Below the pieces are notes generated by a model that was not told the DNA's origin, made no database searches, and saw nothing but the letters and a program-made list of their open reading frames with translations. From the NCBI GenBank assembly GCA_035685445.1, contig DASSAK010000063.1:1-44565 (forward strand): a stretch of DNA of 44,565 nucleotides, in the 5' to 3' direction. The position numbers and the translations under genes were made by a program. Of this stretch, positions 8,616 through 15,449 are shown one piece after another (the first letter of the stretch is position 1; each line of letters opens with the position of its first letter). This DNA comes from DRGT01 sp035685445 (GTDB taxonomy: Archaea > Thermoproteota > Nitrososphaeria > Nitrososphaerales > Nitrosopumilaceae).

Positions 8616-9716
8616 GTGAACCATATTAGAAGTACCCTATTTGGAATGCTAGCATTTATTTTGTTATTCTCAAATTTACAGATAGCTGATTCGACTTTAT
8701 GGGATTTACAAATCAGTGTTAATTTACAAAAAGAGTATCTTACTGAAGACGACATTCCTATCATCTCAGGCATGGTTACAGATCATGCAGGAGCACCAGT
8801 ACCCGAAGCAGAAGTAAAAATCAGACTAGGAGATGAATCTGTTATTACAACTTCTGATGAATTCGGAAGTTTTTCTGCAGAGTTTGCTAACTTTGATGAA
8901 ATGCCAGGCAGTTACATCGTAAACGTTTATGCTACAAGCGATGAAAAAATCGGTCTCAAAAGTGTTGATTTTCAAGTAAAAGGCGAGATATCTGTTTTTG
9001 CACACACAGAAAAAATGTTATCTACTAATGAGGCAACAAAATACTTGCATGCATCAGAAGAAGATTTTACAACGGATCCTTTGGGATTAAAATTGTATTA
9101 TTATTATCAAAATTTACAAGAACAATTGTATAAAGAACAAAAAGAACAGTTAGATTTAATCACAGAACAGCAATTTATCAATGAGCAAAGAGAACAATCA
9201 ATTCTAATAACAAAACAAGTTCTAGAAGAAGAAAATCCAGGAGCTGGAATTTTTGCTGGATACAAGTATGACAGATTTGTTGGCAACTTGGATCTTGCAG
9301 TAAAAGACATTATTGTAAATCAATTAAATTATACAGTAGATGCATTTGTTGCAGCACAAAATGCTATGGATAAAGTGCTAGCAAATGGGGGAACTTTTGA
9401 AGAGGCAAGACTGGCATATTTTGAGAAAGCAGCAATTTCAAGAGAAACAATGGAGTTGTTAACGATAAATCAAACAGATAATAGTATTGAAAATGACACT
9501 AGTTCAATTTTAGAATCGGTATCAGAATCAAATCTTAATGGTACTGAGAATTTAGTAGAAGAATTGGATTCTGGACTAATATTAAATGTCAATGGCACTT
9601 TAATTGATGTTGGAAAAAGTGGTTCGGTGATTTACCTAAATGTTAATGGCACTATTTTGGAATTTCTGGTCAATGGAACTGAAATAACAAAAGTTTCAAA
9701 TTCCTCACAAAACTAG
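8616..9716 (+). CDS. Secreted protein with carboxypeptidase-regulatory-like domain and sequon-rich tail
   Basis: This 366-residue protein starts with GTG and has a signal peptide (TLFGMLAFILLFSNLQIADS). Residues about 45-125 form a CarboxypepD_reg/Ig-like repeat (ISGMVTDHAGAPVPEAEVKI, then TSDEFGSFSAEF), a module typical of surface proteins. A long helical Glu/Gln-rich region follows (KEQKEQLDLITEQQF). The last 80 residues are full of Asn-X-Ser/Thr sequons (NQT, NDT, NGT several times, NSS), so heavy N-glycosylation is plausible. No C-terminal anchor is seen. It is probably an extracellular, cell-surface-associated protein of unknown role. Confidence 0.78.
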   Translation: MNHIRSTLFGMLAFILLFSNLQIADSTLWDLQISVNLQKEYLTEDDIPIISGMVTDHAGAPVPEAEVKIRLGDESVITTSDEFGSFSAEFANFDEMPGSYIVNVYATSDEKIGLKSVDFQVKGEISVFAHTEKMLSTNEATKYLHASEEDFTTDPLGLKLYYYYQNLQEQLYKEQKEQLDLITEQQFINEQREQSILITKQVLEEENPGAGIFAGYKYDRFVGNLDLAVKDIIVNQLNYTVDAFVAAQNAMDKVLANGGTFEEARLAYFEKAAISRETMELLTINQTDNSIENDTSSILESVSESNLNGTENLVEELDSGLILNVNGTLIDVGKSGSVIYLNVNGTILEFLVNGTEITKVSNSSQN

Positions 9717-9760
9717 TAAGTTATTTCCAAATTTAATAATCAAATTTTAAAAAAATTCCT

Positions 9761-9771
9761 TATTTATAAAA
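9761..9771 (+). promoter_or_regulatory. Putative TATA box
   Basis: An A/T tract (tatttataaa) lies about 55 bases upstream of the ATG at 9824. It would place the transcription start near 9792, giving a short leader for the membrane protein gene. Identified by eye from composition and spacing only. Confidence 0.4.
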
Positions 9772-9823
9772 AAGAAATTCGGCAGAAATCTTTAATCTAA
9801 GTAAATGAATAGTTTACTAGGGC

Positions 9824-10462
9824 ATGGGCAAGGGCAAAATAGACGTCCAAGACGTGAAAGAGAAACTTTTCCTTATGGGAATTACCGCAGGAATATTTCT
9901 GCCAATAAGAATGCTATTTGTGACATATGTTACAGATGATTGGATTGGAAGTATAGGTTTGCTTTCAGCGTTTGGCTTAGGTTTCATCTACCTTACTCAG
10001 AAGAAAAAACTTGGACAGGTAGGCAAAATATTTGAAAAACAGATGAGAAAGACAATAGGCGGGAAAATTGGAAAATATATTGTAGTGTTTTCAGTTGTAT
10101 TTTTGATATATTTTGGCGCAAGCATATTTTTCATGGATAGAGGAAATTCTGTTTATTACTATGACAAAGAAATCTTATTTTCAACCATGCAAGAATACCA
10201 ACAACTCACAAGGGACAATATCCCGATTGAGAAGCTTTTGGGACCAGTCCCACTCACTAAAAACATCGATAGTTTATCCTGGCTTTCAAATGTAGAATAT
10301 ACATTATCTGTATCTCTTGCATTAATGAATGATTTTTCAGGTGGTTGGATGGAAAATTTGATGTTTGTAGTATTTGTAGAGCAATTTGAGGTGATTGGAA
10401 TTCTCTACTTTTTTAGAAGGCGTTACAAACCACCCAAACAAACTCCAGATATTATAGTATAG
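9824..10462 (+). CDS. Conserved hypothetical membrane protein
   Basis: This 212-residue protein has about four to five membrane segments: residues about 13-33 (FLMGITAGIFLPIRMLFV), 42-58, 84-105 (IVVFSVVFLIYFGASIFF), a weaker one at 155-170, and 180-197 (MFVVFVEQFEVIGILYFF). The loops are Lys-rich (TQKKKLGQ, RRRYKPPKQ), with the basic C-terminus probably cytoplasmic. A soluble loop of about 45 residues (residues 106-150) may face outside. No catalytic or transport motif is recognised. It stands alone on the plus strand. Confidence 0.7.
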   Translation: MGKGKIDVQDVKEKLFLMGITAGIFLPIRMLFVTYVTDDWIGSIGLLSAFGLGFIYLTQKKKLGQVGKIFEKQMRKTIGGKIGKYIVVFSVVFLIYFGASIFFMDRGNSVYYYDKEILFSTMQEYQQLTRDNIPIEKLLGPVPLTKNIDSLSWLSNVEYTLSVSLALMNDFSGGWMENLMFVVFVEQFEVIGILYFFRRRYKPPKQTPDIIV

Positions 10463-10510
10463 GTAACATTAGATTTTAGTACTTTAACCTTTCTCCTCAT
10501 TTATTCCAAT

Positions 10511-10520
10511 TTTATAAATT
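10511..10520 (+). promoter_or_regulatory. Putative TATA box for leaderless microprotein gene
   Basis: The element tttataaatt is centred about 26 bases before the ATG at 10542, the spacing expected if transcription starts at the start codon itself. Confidence 0.45.
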
Positions 10521-10541
10521 CGAAATTGTGTATTTTAGGGC

Positions 10542-10757
10542 ATGTTTGAAACCGAATCAAATTGGTCTAGTTATAATTCGGATCTAGTAGATTGTATTAA
10601 GATAAAAAACAAGCGAGAGTTTCATCAAGCAGTTACAGTGTGCTCATCATGTGGAAACCCAACACTAAATCCTTCTAGTGATCACTATTTTCATGAGAAC
10701 GGAATGACATTGTGTGAAAATTGTTATTTGGATTTTAGTTTAATGAATAATAATTAA
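10542..10757 (+). CDS. Zinc-finger microprotein (71 aa)
   Basis: The C-terminal half of this 71-residue protein holds CSSCGNPTLNPSSDHYF and then LCENCYLDF, i.e. two CxxC knuckles about 24 residues apart with an intervening His, a single treble-clef or LIM-like zinc site. The N-terminal 30 residues are polar (FETESNWSSYNSDLVDCIKI). The leaderless promoter at 10511-10520 supports a real gene. Function unknown; several similar minimal fingers are found across this window. Confidence 0.75.
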   Translation: MFETESNWSSYNSDLVDCIKIKNKREFHQAVTVCSSCGNPTLNPSSDHYFHENGMTLCENCYLDFSLMNNN

Positions 10758-10816
10758 ATTTTTTGTAAAAATTTTTTTGTAAAACGACATGAACAATTTA
10801 TCAGTTCTACGCGCGT

Positions 10817-10826
10817 CTTATATTCA
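10817..10826 (+). promoter_or_regulatory. Putative TATA box for leaderless microprotein gene
   Basis: The element cttatattca is centred 26 bases upstream of the ATG at 10847, matching a leaderless transcript. Confidence 0.45.
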
Positions 10827-10846
10827 AATTTTCATTTAATTTTATT

Positions 10847-11014
10847 ATGATTGTAGACATCCCAATCCCATGTCCTCAATGTGGAGGAAAAATGTATTCT
10901 ACATGTTATCAAACAACATTAAGAATATTGAAAGACCGTACTTGGCAGGTCTGCAAAGAATGTGACTTTGAACGAGATACGGAGGATTTCAAAAAAACAC
11001 TTTGCTGCGTATAG
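10847..11014 (+). CDS. Zinc-ribbon microprotein (55 aa)
   Basis: This 55-residue ORF has PCPQCGGKMYSTCY near the N-terminus and VCKECDFERD near residue 38, giving two CxxC knuckles 26 residues apart, plus further Cys residues at the end (TLCCV). The central segment (TTLRILKDRTWQ) looks like the strands of a classic zinc ribbon. A TATA element 26 bases upstream fits a leaderless transcript. It lies 89 bases after another zinc-finger microgene on the same strand but has its own promoter. Function unknown. Confidence 0.75.
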   Translation: MIVDIPIPCPQCGGKMYSTCYQTTLRILKDRTWQVCKECDFERDTEDFKKTLCCV

Positions 11015-11102
11015 CAGTGACTTTTTTTATTTTTTCAAAAAAATTCATTTTTACCTTATAAGCATAGTGGTTGATCAAAAAGCTACTTATTCATTCTAAA
11101 AA

Positions 11103-11136
11103 GGGGGAGTACATTATGCATAGATTAAGTGATTAA
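11103..11136 (+). promoter_or_regulatory. Strong Shine-Dalgarno and six-codon leader ORF before the RHH gene
   Basis: gggggag at 11103-11109 sits 6 bases before an ATG at 11116 that opens a six-codon frame (MHRLSD) ending in TAA at 11134-11136. The RHH gene's ATG follows with no gap and in the same frame. Either the RHH protein once began at 11116 and an in-frame stop has arisen, or this is a translationally coupled leader peptide. Confidence 0.55.
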
Positions 11137-11295
11137 ATGATTCGAAGAGTAACAATTACGCTTGACCCTAGCCTTGAATCTAGAATTAGAAATCTACAGG
11201 CAAAGAAAATTTCTGAAAGCAACAAAGCAATAAGCTTCTCAAACATAATCAATGAGGTATTAAAACAAGGCCTCAAGGATTTTTCTAGTAACTAA
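11137..11295 (+). CDS. Ribbon-helix-helix (CopG/Arc-like) DNA-binding microprotein (52 aa)
   Basis: The 52-residue product begins MIRRVTITLDPSLESRIRN, the beta-strand plus first helix of the ribbon-helix-helix fold. It then has a second helix (ISFSNIINEVLKQGLKDF), with the SFSNIINE turn typical of MetJ/Arc regulators. Such proteins dimerise and bind operators with the strand. The ATG at 11137 directly abuts the TAA of a six-codon in-frame leader ORF that has the only strong ribosome-binding site. Its stop overlaps the convergent gene's stop. The target is unknown; self-regulation is the usual mode. Confidence 0.78.
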   Translation: MIRRVTITLDPSLESRIRNLQAKKISESNKAISFSNIINEVLKQGLKDFSSN

Positions 11296-11594
11296 CCCTT
11301 TCTAACCTGTTTCATAATTTTTGACCAATCAACATCTTCTTCATTTCCTTGAGCAATGGCATTTTCATACAAAAGATCATATGACCACTTCAAAATTTCA
11401 TTCCAAATTTCTTTTAGTGAATCATCATCAGTCCAAAAAATACTGGTTTTTACAGCATTCATTGCAAATATGTGATTTGCATGTTTTTCCGGATCTTTAC
11501 TCCATTTTTTTATTACCCTATCGCAAAAATCAAGAATGTCATTTTTTGATAACACCAATCTATCTGGATCAAATTTCTCATTCTTTTTTTTCAT
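11292..11594 (-). CDS. Small hypothetical protein
   Basis: This 100-residue soluble protein is rich in helix and Trp/Asp (RVIKKWSKDPEKHANH, FWTDDDSLKEIWNEILKW, DVDWSKIMKQVRKG). There is no membrane segment or Cys motif. It starts with an ATG that follows an AT-rich region, and its stop overlaps that of the convergent RHH gene by four bases. The family is not recognised. Confidence 0.62.
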   Translation of the reverse strand: MKKKNEKFDPDRLVLSKNDILDFCDRVIKKWSKDPEKHANHIFAMNAVKTSIFWTDDDSLKEIWNEILKWSYDLLYENAIAQGNEEDVDWSKIMKQVRKG

Positions 11595-11687
11595 TACATA
11601 TTATTGGGTTTTCTAATATTTTTCAATTGTTAATTTTTTGGGCAGAACGGTTCTAAAAACCAATGGTTGGAAACATGTTAGATAAAT

Positions 11688-11697
11688 CTTTAAGTCA
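11688..11697 (+). promoter_or_regulatory. Putative TATA box in front of the 11720 hairpin
   Basis: ctttaagtca is centred about 26 bases before 11718, i.e. at the base of the 9-bp stem beginning at 11720. This spacing suggests that a transcript starts exactly at the hairpin. Confidence 0.4.
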
Positions 11698-11719
11698 TAT
11701 TATGCTCATACCATAAGAT

Positions 11720-11796
11720 GTGACGAGACAGCCAAAAAATTCTGCCATCATGACATCCTAGAATTCATTTAGATATACCTGAATTTCTCTCGTCAC
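11720..11796 (+). ncRNA. Candidate structured small RNA or leader hairpin
   Basis: A perfect 9-bp inverted repeat (gtgacgaga at 11720-11728 and tctcgtcac at 11788-11796) closes a 77-base region. Inside, gaattca (11761-11767) can pair with tgaattt just past 11779, giving an inner hairpin with a loop of about 12. A TATA-like element sits 26 bases upstream, and T-rich sequence follows near 11818-11830. It does not fold as a tRNA (no T-loop) and lacks clear C/D boxes. The downstream permease gene has its own AT-rich promoter near 11847, so this could be a separate small RNA; a 5' leader switch is the alternative. Confidence 0.4.
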
Positions 11797-11871
11797 TTAC
11801 CTTGGAGAATCTGGGATTGTTTTGGTTGTTTAAACAAAATTAACCTGTAATTATAATAAAGTCAAATCGAT

Positions 11872-12936
11872 ATGGGCCTTGTGGGCCTAAAGAAATACGT
11901 AGGTACTAGATTAATCACCATGTTTGGGGTTTTAATGGCAACACTTCTTTTGACAATTATTCTTGTTGGCTCAAACATGGATACAATTCTAAAACAAGGA
12001 GTTGTGTTTCAAGTACGAGGAGAAATTGCAGATAATCCTGCAATAGCTGAAAGCTTTGCGAGCGTTGACGAGTTTGAGGCATTTGTACAAGAACAGATTG
12101 AACAACGTACAATAGCGCTTGGATTAGATTCTCCATGGTATTCACCACAACGAATTGGAATAACCATGTACAAAATTTTAATTTTAGATTTTGGTCACGC
12201 TACATTTTTGACAAGTGATTCTGGTTCATCAGATGTAAAAGACATTTTATTAGAAAAGCTTCCAAGAACCATATTATTATTCACCACAGCCACGATCATA
12301 ATTTCAATAATTGGAATATTTCTTGGAGCACTGTCAGGAAGCAAATCAGGTTCAAAGCTTGACAGATTGACATCAACGTTTGCAGTGGTAAGCTCTAGTT
12401 TTCCTGTCTGGTGGATAGGCATGATTATGATTTTTTTATTTGCTTTTGTTTATCAAATATTTCCTGCAAGAGCAACACCATCCATTCCTTCATCAGATCC
12501 TGGTTATATTGTAGCTTTACTCTACCACATGGCGCTACCATTAATTACAATTGTAGTGATTGGATTTGGCTCATGGGCATACCTAGTAAGAAATTTCATG
12601 ATTGGAATAATGCAAGAAGATTTCATCATGGCAAAAAAAACTATGGGAATAAAACAGAAAAAAATTATTTATTCACATGCTCTCAAAAATGCTGCTCCCC
12701 CAATCATTACTGTTTTAGCTCTTAGTTTGTCTGGCTCACTTGGTGGCGCAATAATTACAGAAGCTGTTTTTGATTGGCCAGGAATGGGCAGACTATACTT
12801 TGAAGCTATAACGGTGATGGATTTGCCAGTAATTATTGGGGCCACATATGTTCTAACAGTATTTTTCCTAGCAAGCATATTTCTTGCTGATTTGCTGTAC
12901 GGGGTTTTTGACCCAAGAGTGAGGACCAGTTCATGA
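11872..12936 (+). CDS. ABC transporter permease, DppB/OppB-like (peptide/nickel family)
   Basis: This 354-residue permease has six membrane segments: one at the N-terminus (FGVLMATLLLTIILVG), an extracytoplasmic loop of about 90 residues, then five. The conserved EAA cytoplasmic loop is IMQEDFIMAKKTMGIKQKK, and the C-terminal EAVFDWPGMGRLYFEAI is the DppB signature. DppB and DppC together form the membrane channel that takes up peptides, nickel chelates or similar solutes. It overlaps the next gene by four bases (ATGA). No ATPase or binding-protein gene is within the window. The substrate is therefore unknown. Confidence 0.9.
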   Translation: MGLVGLKKYVGTRLITMFGVLMATLLLTIILVGSNMDTILKQGVVFQVRGEIADNPAIAESFASVDEFEAFVQEQIEQRTIALGLDSPWYSPQRIGITMYKILILDFGHATFLTSDSGSSDVKDILLEKLPRTILLFTTATIIISIIGIFLGALSGSKSGSKLDRLTSTFAVVSSSFPVWWIGMIMIFLFAFVYQIFPARATPSIPSSDPGYIVALLYHMALPLITIVVIGFGSWAYLVRNFMIGIMQEDFIMAKKTMGIKQKKIIYSHALKNAAPPIITVLALSLSGSLGGAIITEAVFDWPGMGRLYFEAITVMDLPVIIGATYVLTVFFLASIFLADLLYGVFDPRVRTSS

Positions 12937-14303
12937 GTGCAATAAGTCCATCAGAAATTAAACAGGAATTTCTAAGAAGCAAGATTGGCATAGCAGGTAT
13001 AGGTATTCTAGTTATTTTGATTCTGGTGTCAATCATTGCTGCAATAATCATTCCAGTTGAAACATTTCAAGAATGGAACAACCCAAGTAGTTGGATTTCA
13101 TTTCCCAAAACTGCAATTCCTGTTTGGGTAAATTTTTTCCAATGGCAAAAAATTCCTGAACACAAGATTATTGAAGAACCACAAAGAAGTATTGAAAAAA
13201 TTGATGAGGTCACAGTTGTATCGCATCAGTTTAGCGTGAATTTTGATTATGATAGTTTTCCAAAAGATTTCATTTATGAATTCTCTGCAGAATATTCTGG
13301 GTCACCATTATTACAAATGTCCGTTATTAGACCTGATAGGGATAAATTTGAACTGATTTCAACATCTTTACCGTACTCTGAAACGCTGACAATACATAAT
13401 GAAAGAGTTTTTTCAACAGATGGAATAATAAGAAAAAATCTGTTTTTACAAAATGATAGATTTGATTTTTCTATTAATAATCTTTCAGCGGAAGATATTG
13501 TTTTTTCAAAACTTGAGACTCATGAAGTACTAAAAGGCGATTATGTTTTTCTTGTAAATTTGTATGGTGTAAAAACACAAAATGAGATTTTGGATTCAAA
13601 ATTGATTGTAGGTGGAAAAGCTTTTGGATTGATGGGAACTGATGAGCTAAGACGTGATCTTGCAGTAGGATTATTGTGGGGAACCCCCCTGGCATTATTC
13701 ATAGGACTTGCAGTATCCATTGGTTCTGTTGCCATGGGATTGCTGTATGGGGTTTATGCAGGGTTCAAAGGAAAAAAAACTGATGAAGCATTAATGAGAT
13801 TTAATGATGTGATATATGCACTTCCTGCACTTCCATTTTTGATTATTCTTGCCGTAACAATAAGCAATAGTATTTTTCTCATTATTGGGTTTTTGATGAT
13901 TTTTGGATGGGTTGGGATTGCAAAAGTTTCTCGAAGCATGGCCTTGCAAATTAAAACAAAGGGATATGTTGAAGCATCAAAAATGATGGGGCAAAAAAAT
14001 TCAAGAATTATTCTAAGACATATTATTCCGCAGTTACTCCCCTACGCACTAGCAAGTGTAGCTATTTCAGTTCCAGCTGCCATTACTACAGAGGCAGGAT
14101 TAAGCTTTTTGGGATTAGGTGATCCAACATTTCCCACATGGGGTCAAATTCTTCATGATGCAAATGTACATGGTGCAGCCCCAAGAGGGTTATGGTGGTG
14201 GATTATGCCTCCAGGAGTCATGATTGCCATTACAGGTTTAGCATTTGTCTTTATGGGAAACGCACTTGATGCGATCGTAAATCCAAAGCTTAAACGGCAA
14301 TAA
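12933..14303 (+). CDS. ABC transporter permease, DppC/OppC-like with large external insertion
   Basis: This 456-residue partner of the upstream DppB-like permease has the conserved C-terminal core: GLLWGTPLALFIGLAVSIG, FNDVIYALPALPFLIIL, the EAA loop SMALQIKTKGYVEASKMMG and TEAGLSFLGLGDPTFPTWG. DppC proteins are usually near 300 residues. The extra length lies between the first membrane helix (residues 17-37) and the core at about 235, a stretch of roughly 190 residues that is soluble and beta-rich, presumably extracytoplasmic. It may act as a built-in ligand-capture domain. A four-base overlap shows translational coupling. Confidence 0.9.
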   Translation: MSAISPSEIKQEFLRSKIGIAGIGILVILILVSIIAAIIIPVETFQEWNNPSSWISFPKTAIPVWVNFFQWQKIPEHKIIEEPQRSIEKIDEVTVVSHQFSVNFDYDSFPKDFIYEFSAEYSGSPLLQMSVIRPDRDKFELISTSLPYSETLTIHNERVFSTDGIIRKNLFLQNDRFDFSINNLSAEDIVFSKLETHEVLKGDYVFLVNLYGVKTQNEILDSKLIVGGKAFGLMGTDELRRDLAVGLLWGTPLALFIGLAVSIGSVAMGLLYGVYAGFKGKKTDEALMRFNDVIYALPALPFLIILAVTISNSIFLIIGFLMIFGWVGIAKVSRSMALQIKTKGYVEASKMMGQKNSRIILRHIIPQLLPYALASVAISVPAAITTEAGLSFLGLGDPTFPTWGQILHDANVHGAAPRGLWWWIMPPGVMIAITGLAFVFMGNALDAIVNPKLKRQ

Positions 14304-14305
14304 AA

Positions 14306-14623
14306 TCATGGTTCAAATTTTCGAATTAATTCAATAGCTGCATCGTTTAGTTTTATTGAATAGCAGGCAGATTGATCATCATTGATTTCTGCTAGCTTGT
14401 TTGCAAATACTTTTTTGCTGTGGCCCCCTTCAGTTACAATATCTGATTCATCAAAACAAATGGGAATTTTTTTCATGTTTAGGTTATTTTTTTGAAGAAA
14501 GGAAATGAATTTTTTGTAATTTTCAGTATCATACCAATCAATATTTTTTTCTTTGCTAGCTCCTATCCATACCTCAATGGAGTTTTGATAAAGTACTTTT
14601 TTTCTTAAATCCTCTAATGCCAT
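14306..14623 (-). CDS. Small hypothetical protein
   Basis: This 105-residue soluble protein starts MALEDLRKKVLYQNSIEVW and has a charged middle (SKEKNIDWYDTENYKKF) and an acidic segment (CFDESDIVTEGGHSKK). No motif or membrane segment is recognised. It is convergent with the permease operon (2 bases between stops) and lies 12 bases after the zinc-ribbon membrane gene on the same strand, with which it may be co-transcribed. Confidence 0.65.
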   Translation of the reverse strand: MALEDLRKKVLYQNSIEVWIGASKEKNIDWYDTENYKKFISFLQKNNLNMKKIPICFDESDIVTEGGHSKKVFANKLAEINDDQSACYSIKLNDAAIELIRKFEP

Positions 14624-14634
14624 TTTTTTAATGA

Positions 14635-14949
14635 TTAAAAATCAGCACGCTTCATCTTGGAACCGCATCTAGGGCAAGAGCCGCCCTTGTAACGATGGTT
14701 GCAAACAAGACAAACATACTTTACTGCGCCTCCACCTTGGTTTAATCCAAAAAATCCTCCACTACCTAGTCCTGAGCCACCGTATCCACGCATTCCTCGC
14801 ATGTAACGTCTACGGAGTAATAATGGAAATGCGATAAAAATTGCCAATGCGGCTCCTAAACCATATGGAAAGGGAAGAACCATTTGTAATCCAATACTAA
14901 TTCCTAATGAAGCAAACAAAATTATCAAATAAGTCTTGTATGGGAACAA
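14635..14949 (-). CDS. Membrane protein with C-terminal zinc ribbon
   Basis: This 104-residue protein has two membrane helices (residues 5-24 LIILFASLGISIGLQM and 28-45), then a basic and Gly-rich linker (RRRYMRGMRGYGGSGLGSGG), then a zinc ribbon with CLVCNHRYKGGSCPRCGSK, i.e. two CxxC knuckles 11 residues apart. The ribbon probably faces the cytoplasm, given the positive linker. Membrane-anchored ribbons of this kind recur in this window (also at 24844). Function unknown. Confidence 0.78.
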   Translation of the reverse strand: MFPYKTYLIILFASLGISIGLQMVLPFPYGLGAALAIFIAFPLLLRRRYMRGMRGYGGSGLGSGGFFGLNQGGGAVKYVCLVCNHRYKGGSCPRCGSKMKRADF

Positions 14950-15017
14950 ATCATTATCAGTTTCTTAAAAAACCTTATAAAGTTTTGTCAAATTTTTCAA
15001 ATTTTATAATTTTCTTA

Positions 15018-15416
15018 CTAGACAATAGTGATTTCAATTGGTTCACTTTTGCTGTCCCACGCAAAAATGTCATCATCGTCATATGGAGATGTTACTATTA
15101 TTGAAACTAGACCAAAAAAATTATGCGCTTCAGAAATTGATAGCTTTGCTAAACCCTTCGGATGAGAATGCACAATTCCGACATAACTTGAATCAAGTGG
15201 TAAAAACGAATTTGGAATTCCAGCAAAAGTGGTGTCTGTTGTTGAAAATGGAGGTATGACTAAACCATCAACTGTAATGTTTCCTTTTTTAGATTTTCCA
15301 CGCAAAATAAGTACTGCTTCATTTGGATGTTTCATCTTACAGTATGATAGAATTCCATCTCTTACGTCTTCTTTTAGTGAAACTTTTCGTTGAAATTTTT
15401 CCCGCTTGAAAATCAA
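15018..15416 (-). CDS. JAB1/MPN-domain (JAMM-like) metalloprotease homologue
   Basis: This 132-residue single-domain protein has GIVHSHPKGLAKLSISEAH, matching the JAMM zinc motif HxHP followed by S-x-x-D, but with Glu in place of the final Asp. NEAVLILRGKS near residue 34 would supply the catalytic Glu. JAMM proteins cleave isopeptide or peptide bonds next to ubiquitin-like modifiers; archaeal members desampylate SAMP-type proteins. The Asp-to-Glu swap may keep zinc binding or weaken it. The start is TTG. It sits alone between the zinc-ribbon membrane gene and a coiled-coil gene on the same strand. Confidence 0.82.
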   Translation of the reverse strand: MIFKREKFQRKVSLKEDVRDGILSYCKMKHPNEAVLILRGKSKKGNITVDGLVIPPFSTTDTTFAGIPNSFLPLDSSYVGIVHSHPKGLAKLSISEAHNFFGLVSIIVTSPYDDDDIFAWDSKSEPIEITIV

Positions 15417-15449
15417 GGTACTAGTACCAAAAATTAGTAAGATTTAGCA

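Noticed and set aside
11720..11796. tRNA-like gene of 77 bases
   Set aside because: The size fits but there is no T-loop, anticodon arm or D-loop pattern, so kept only as a candidate structured RNA.
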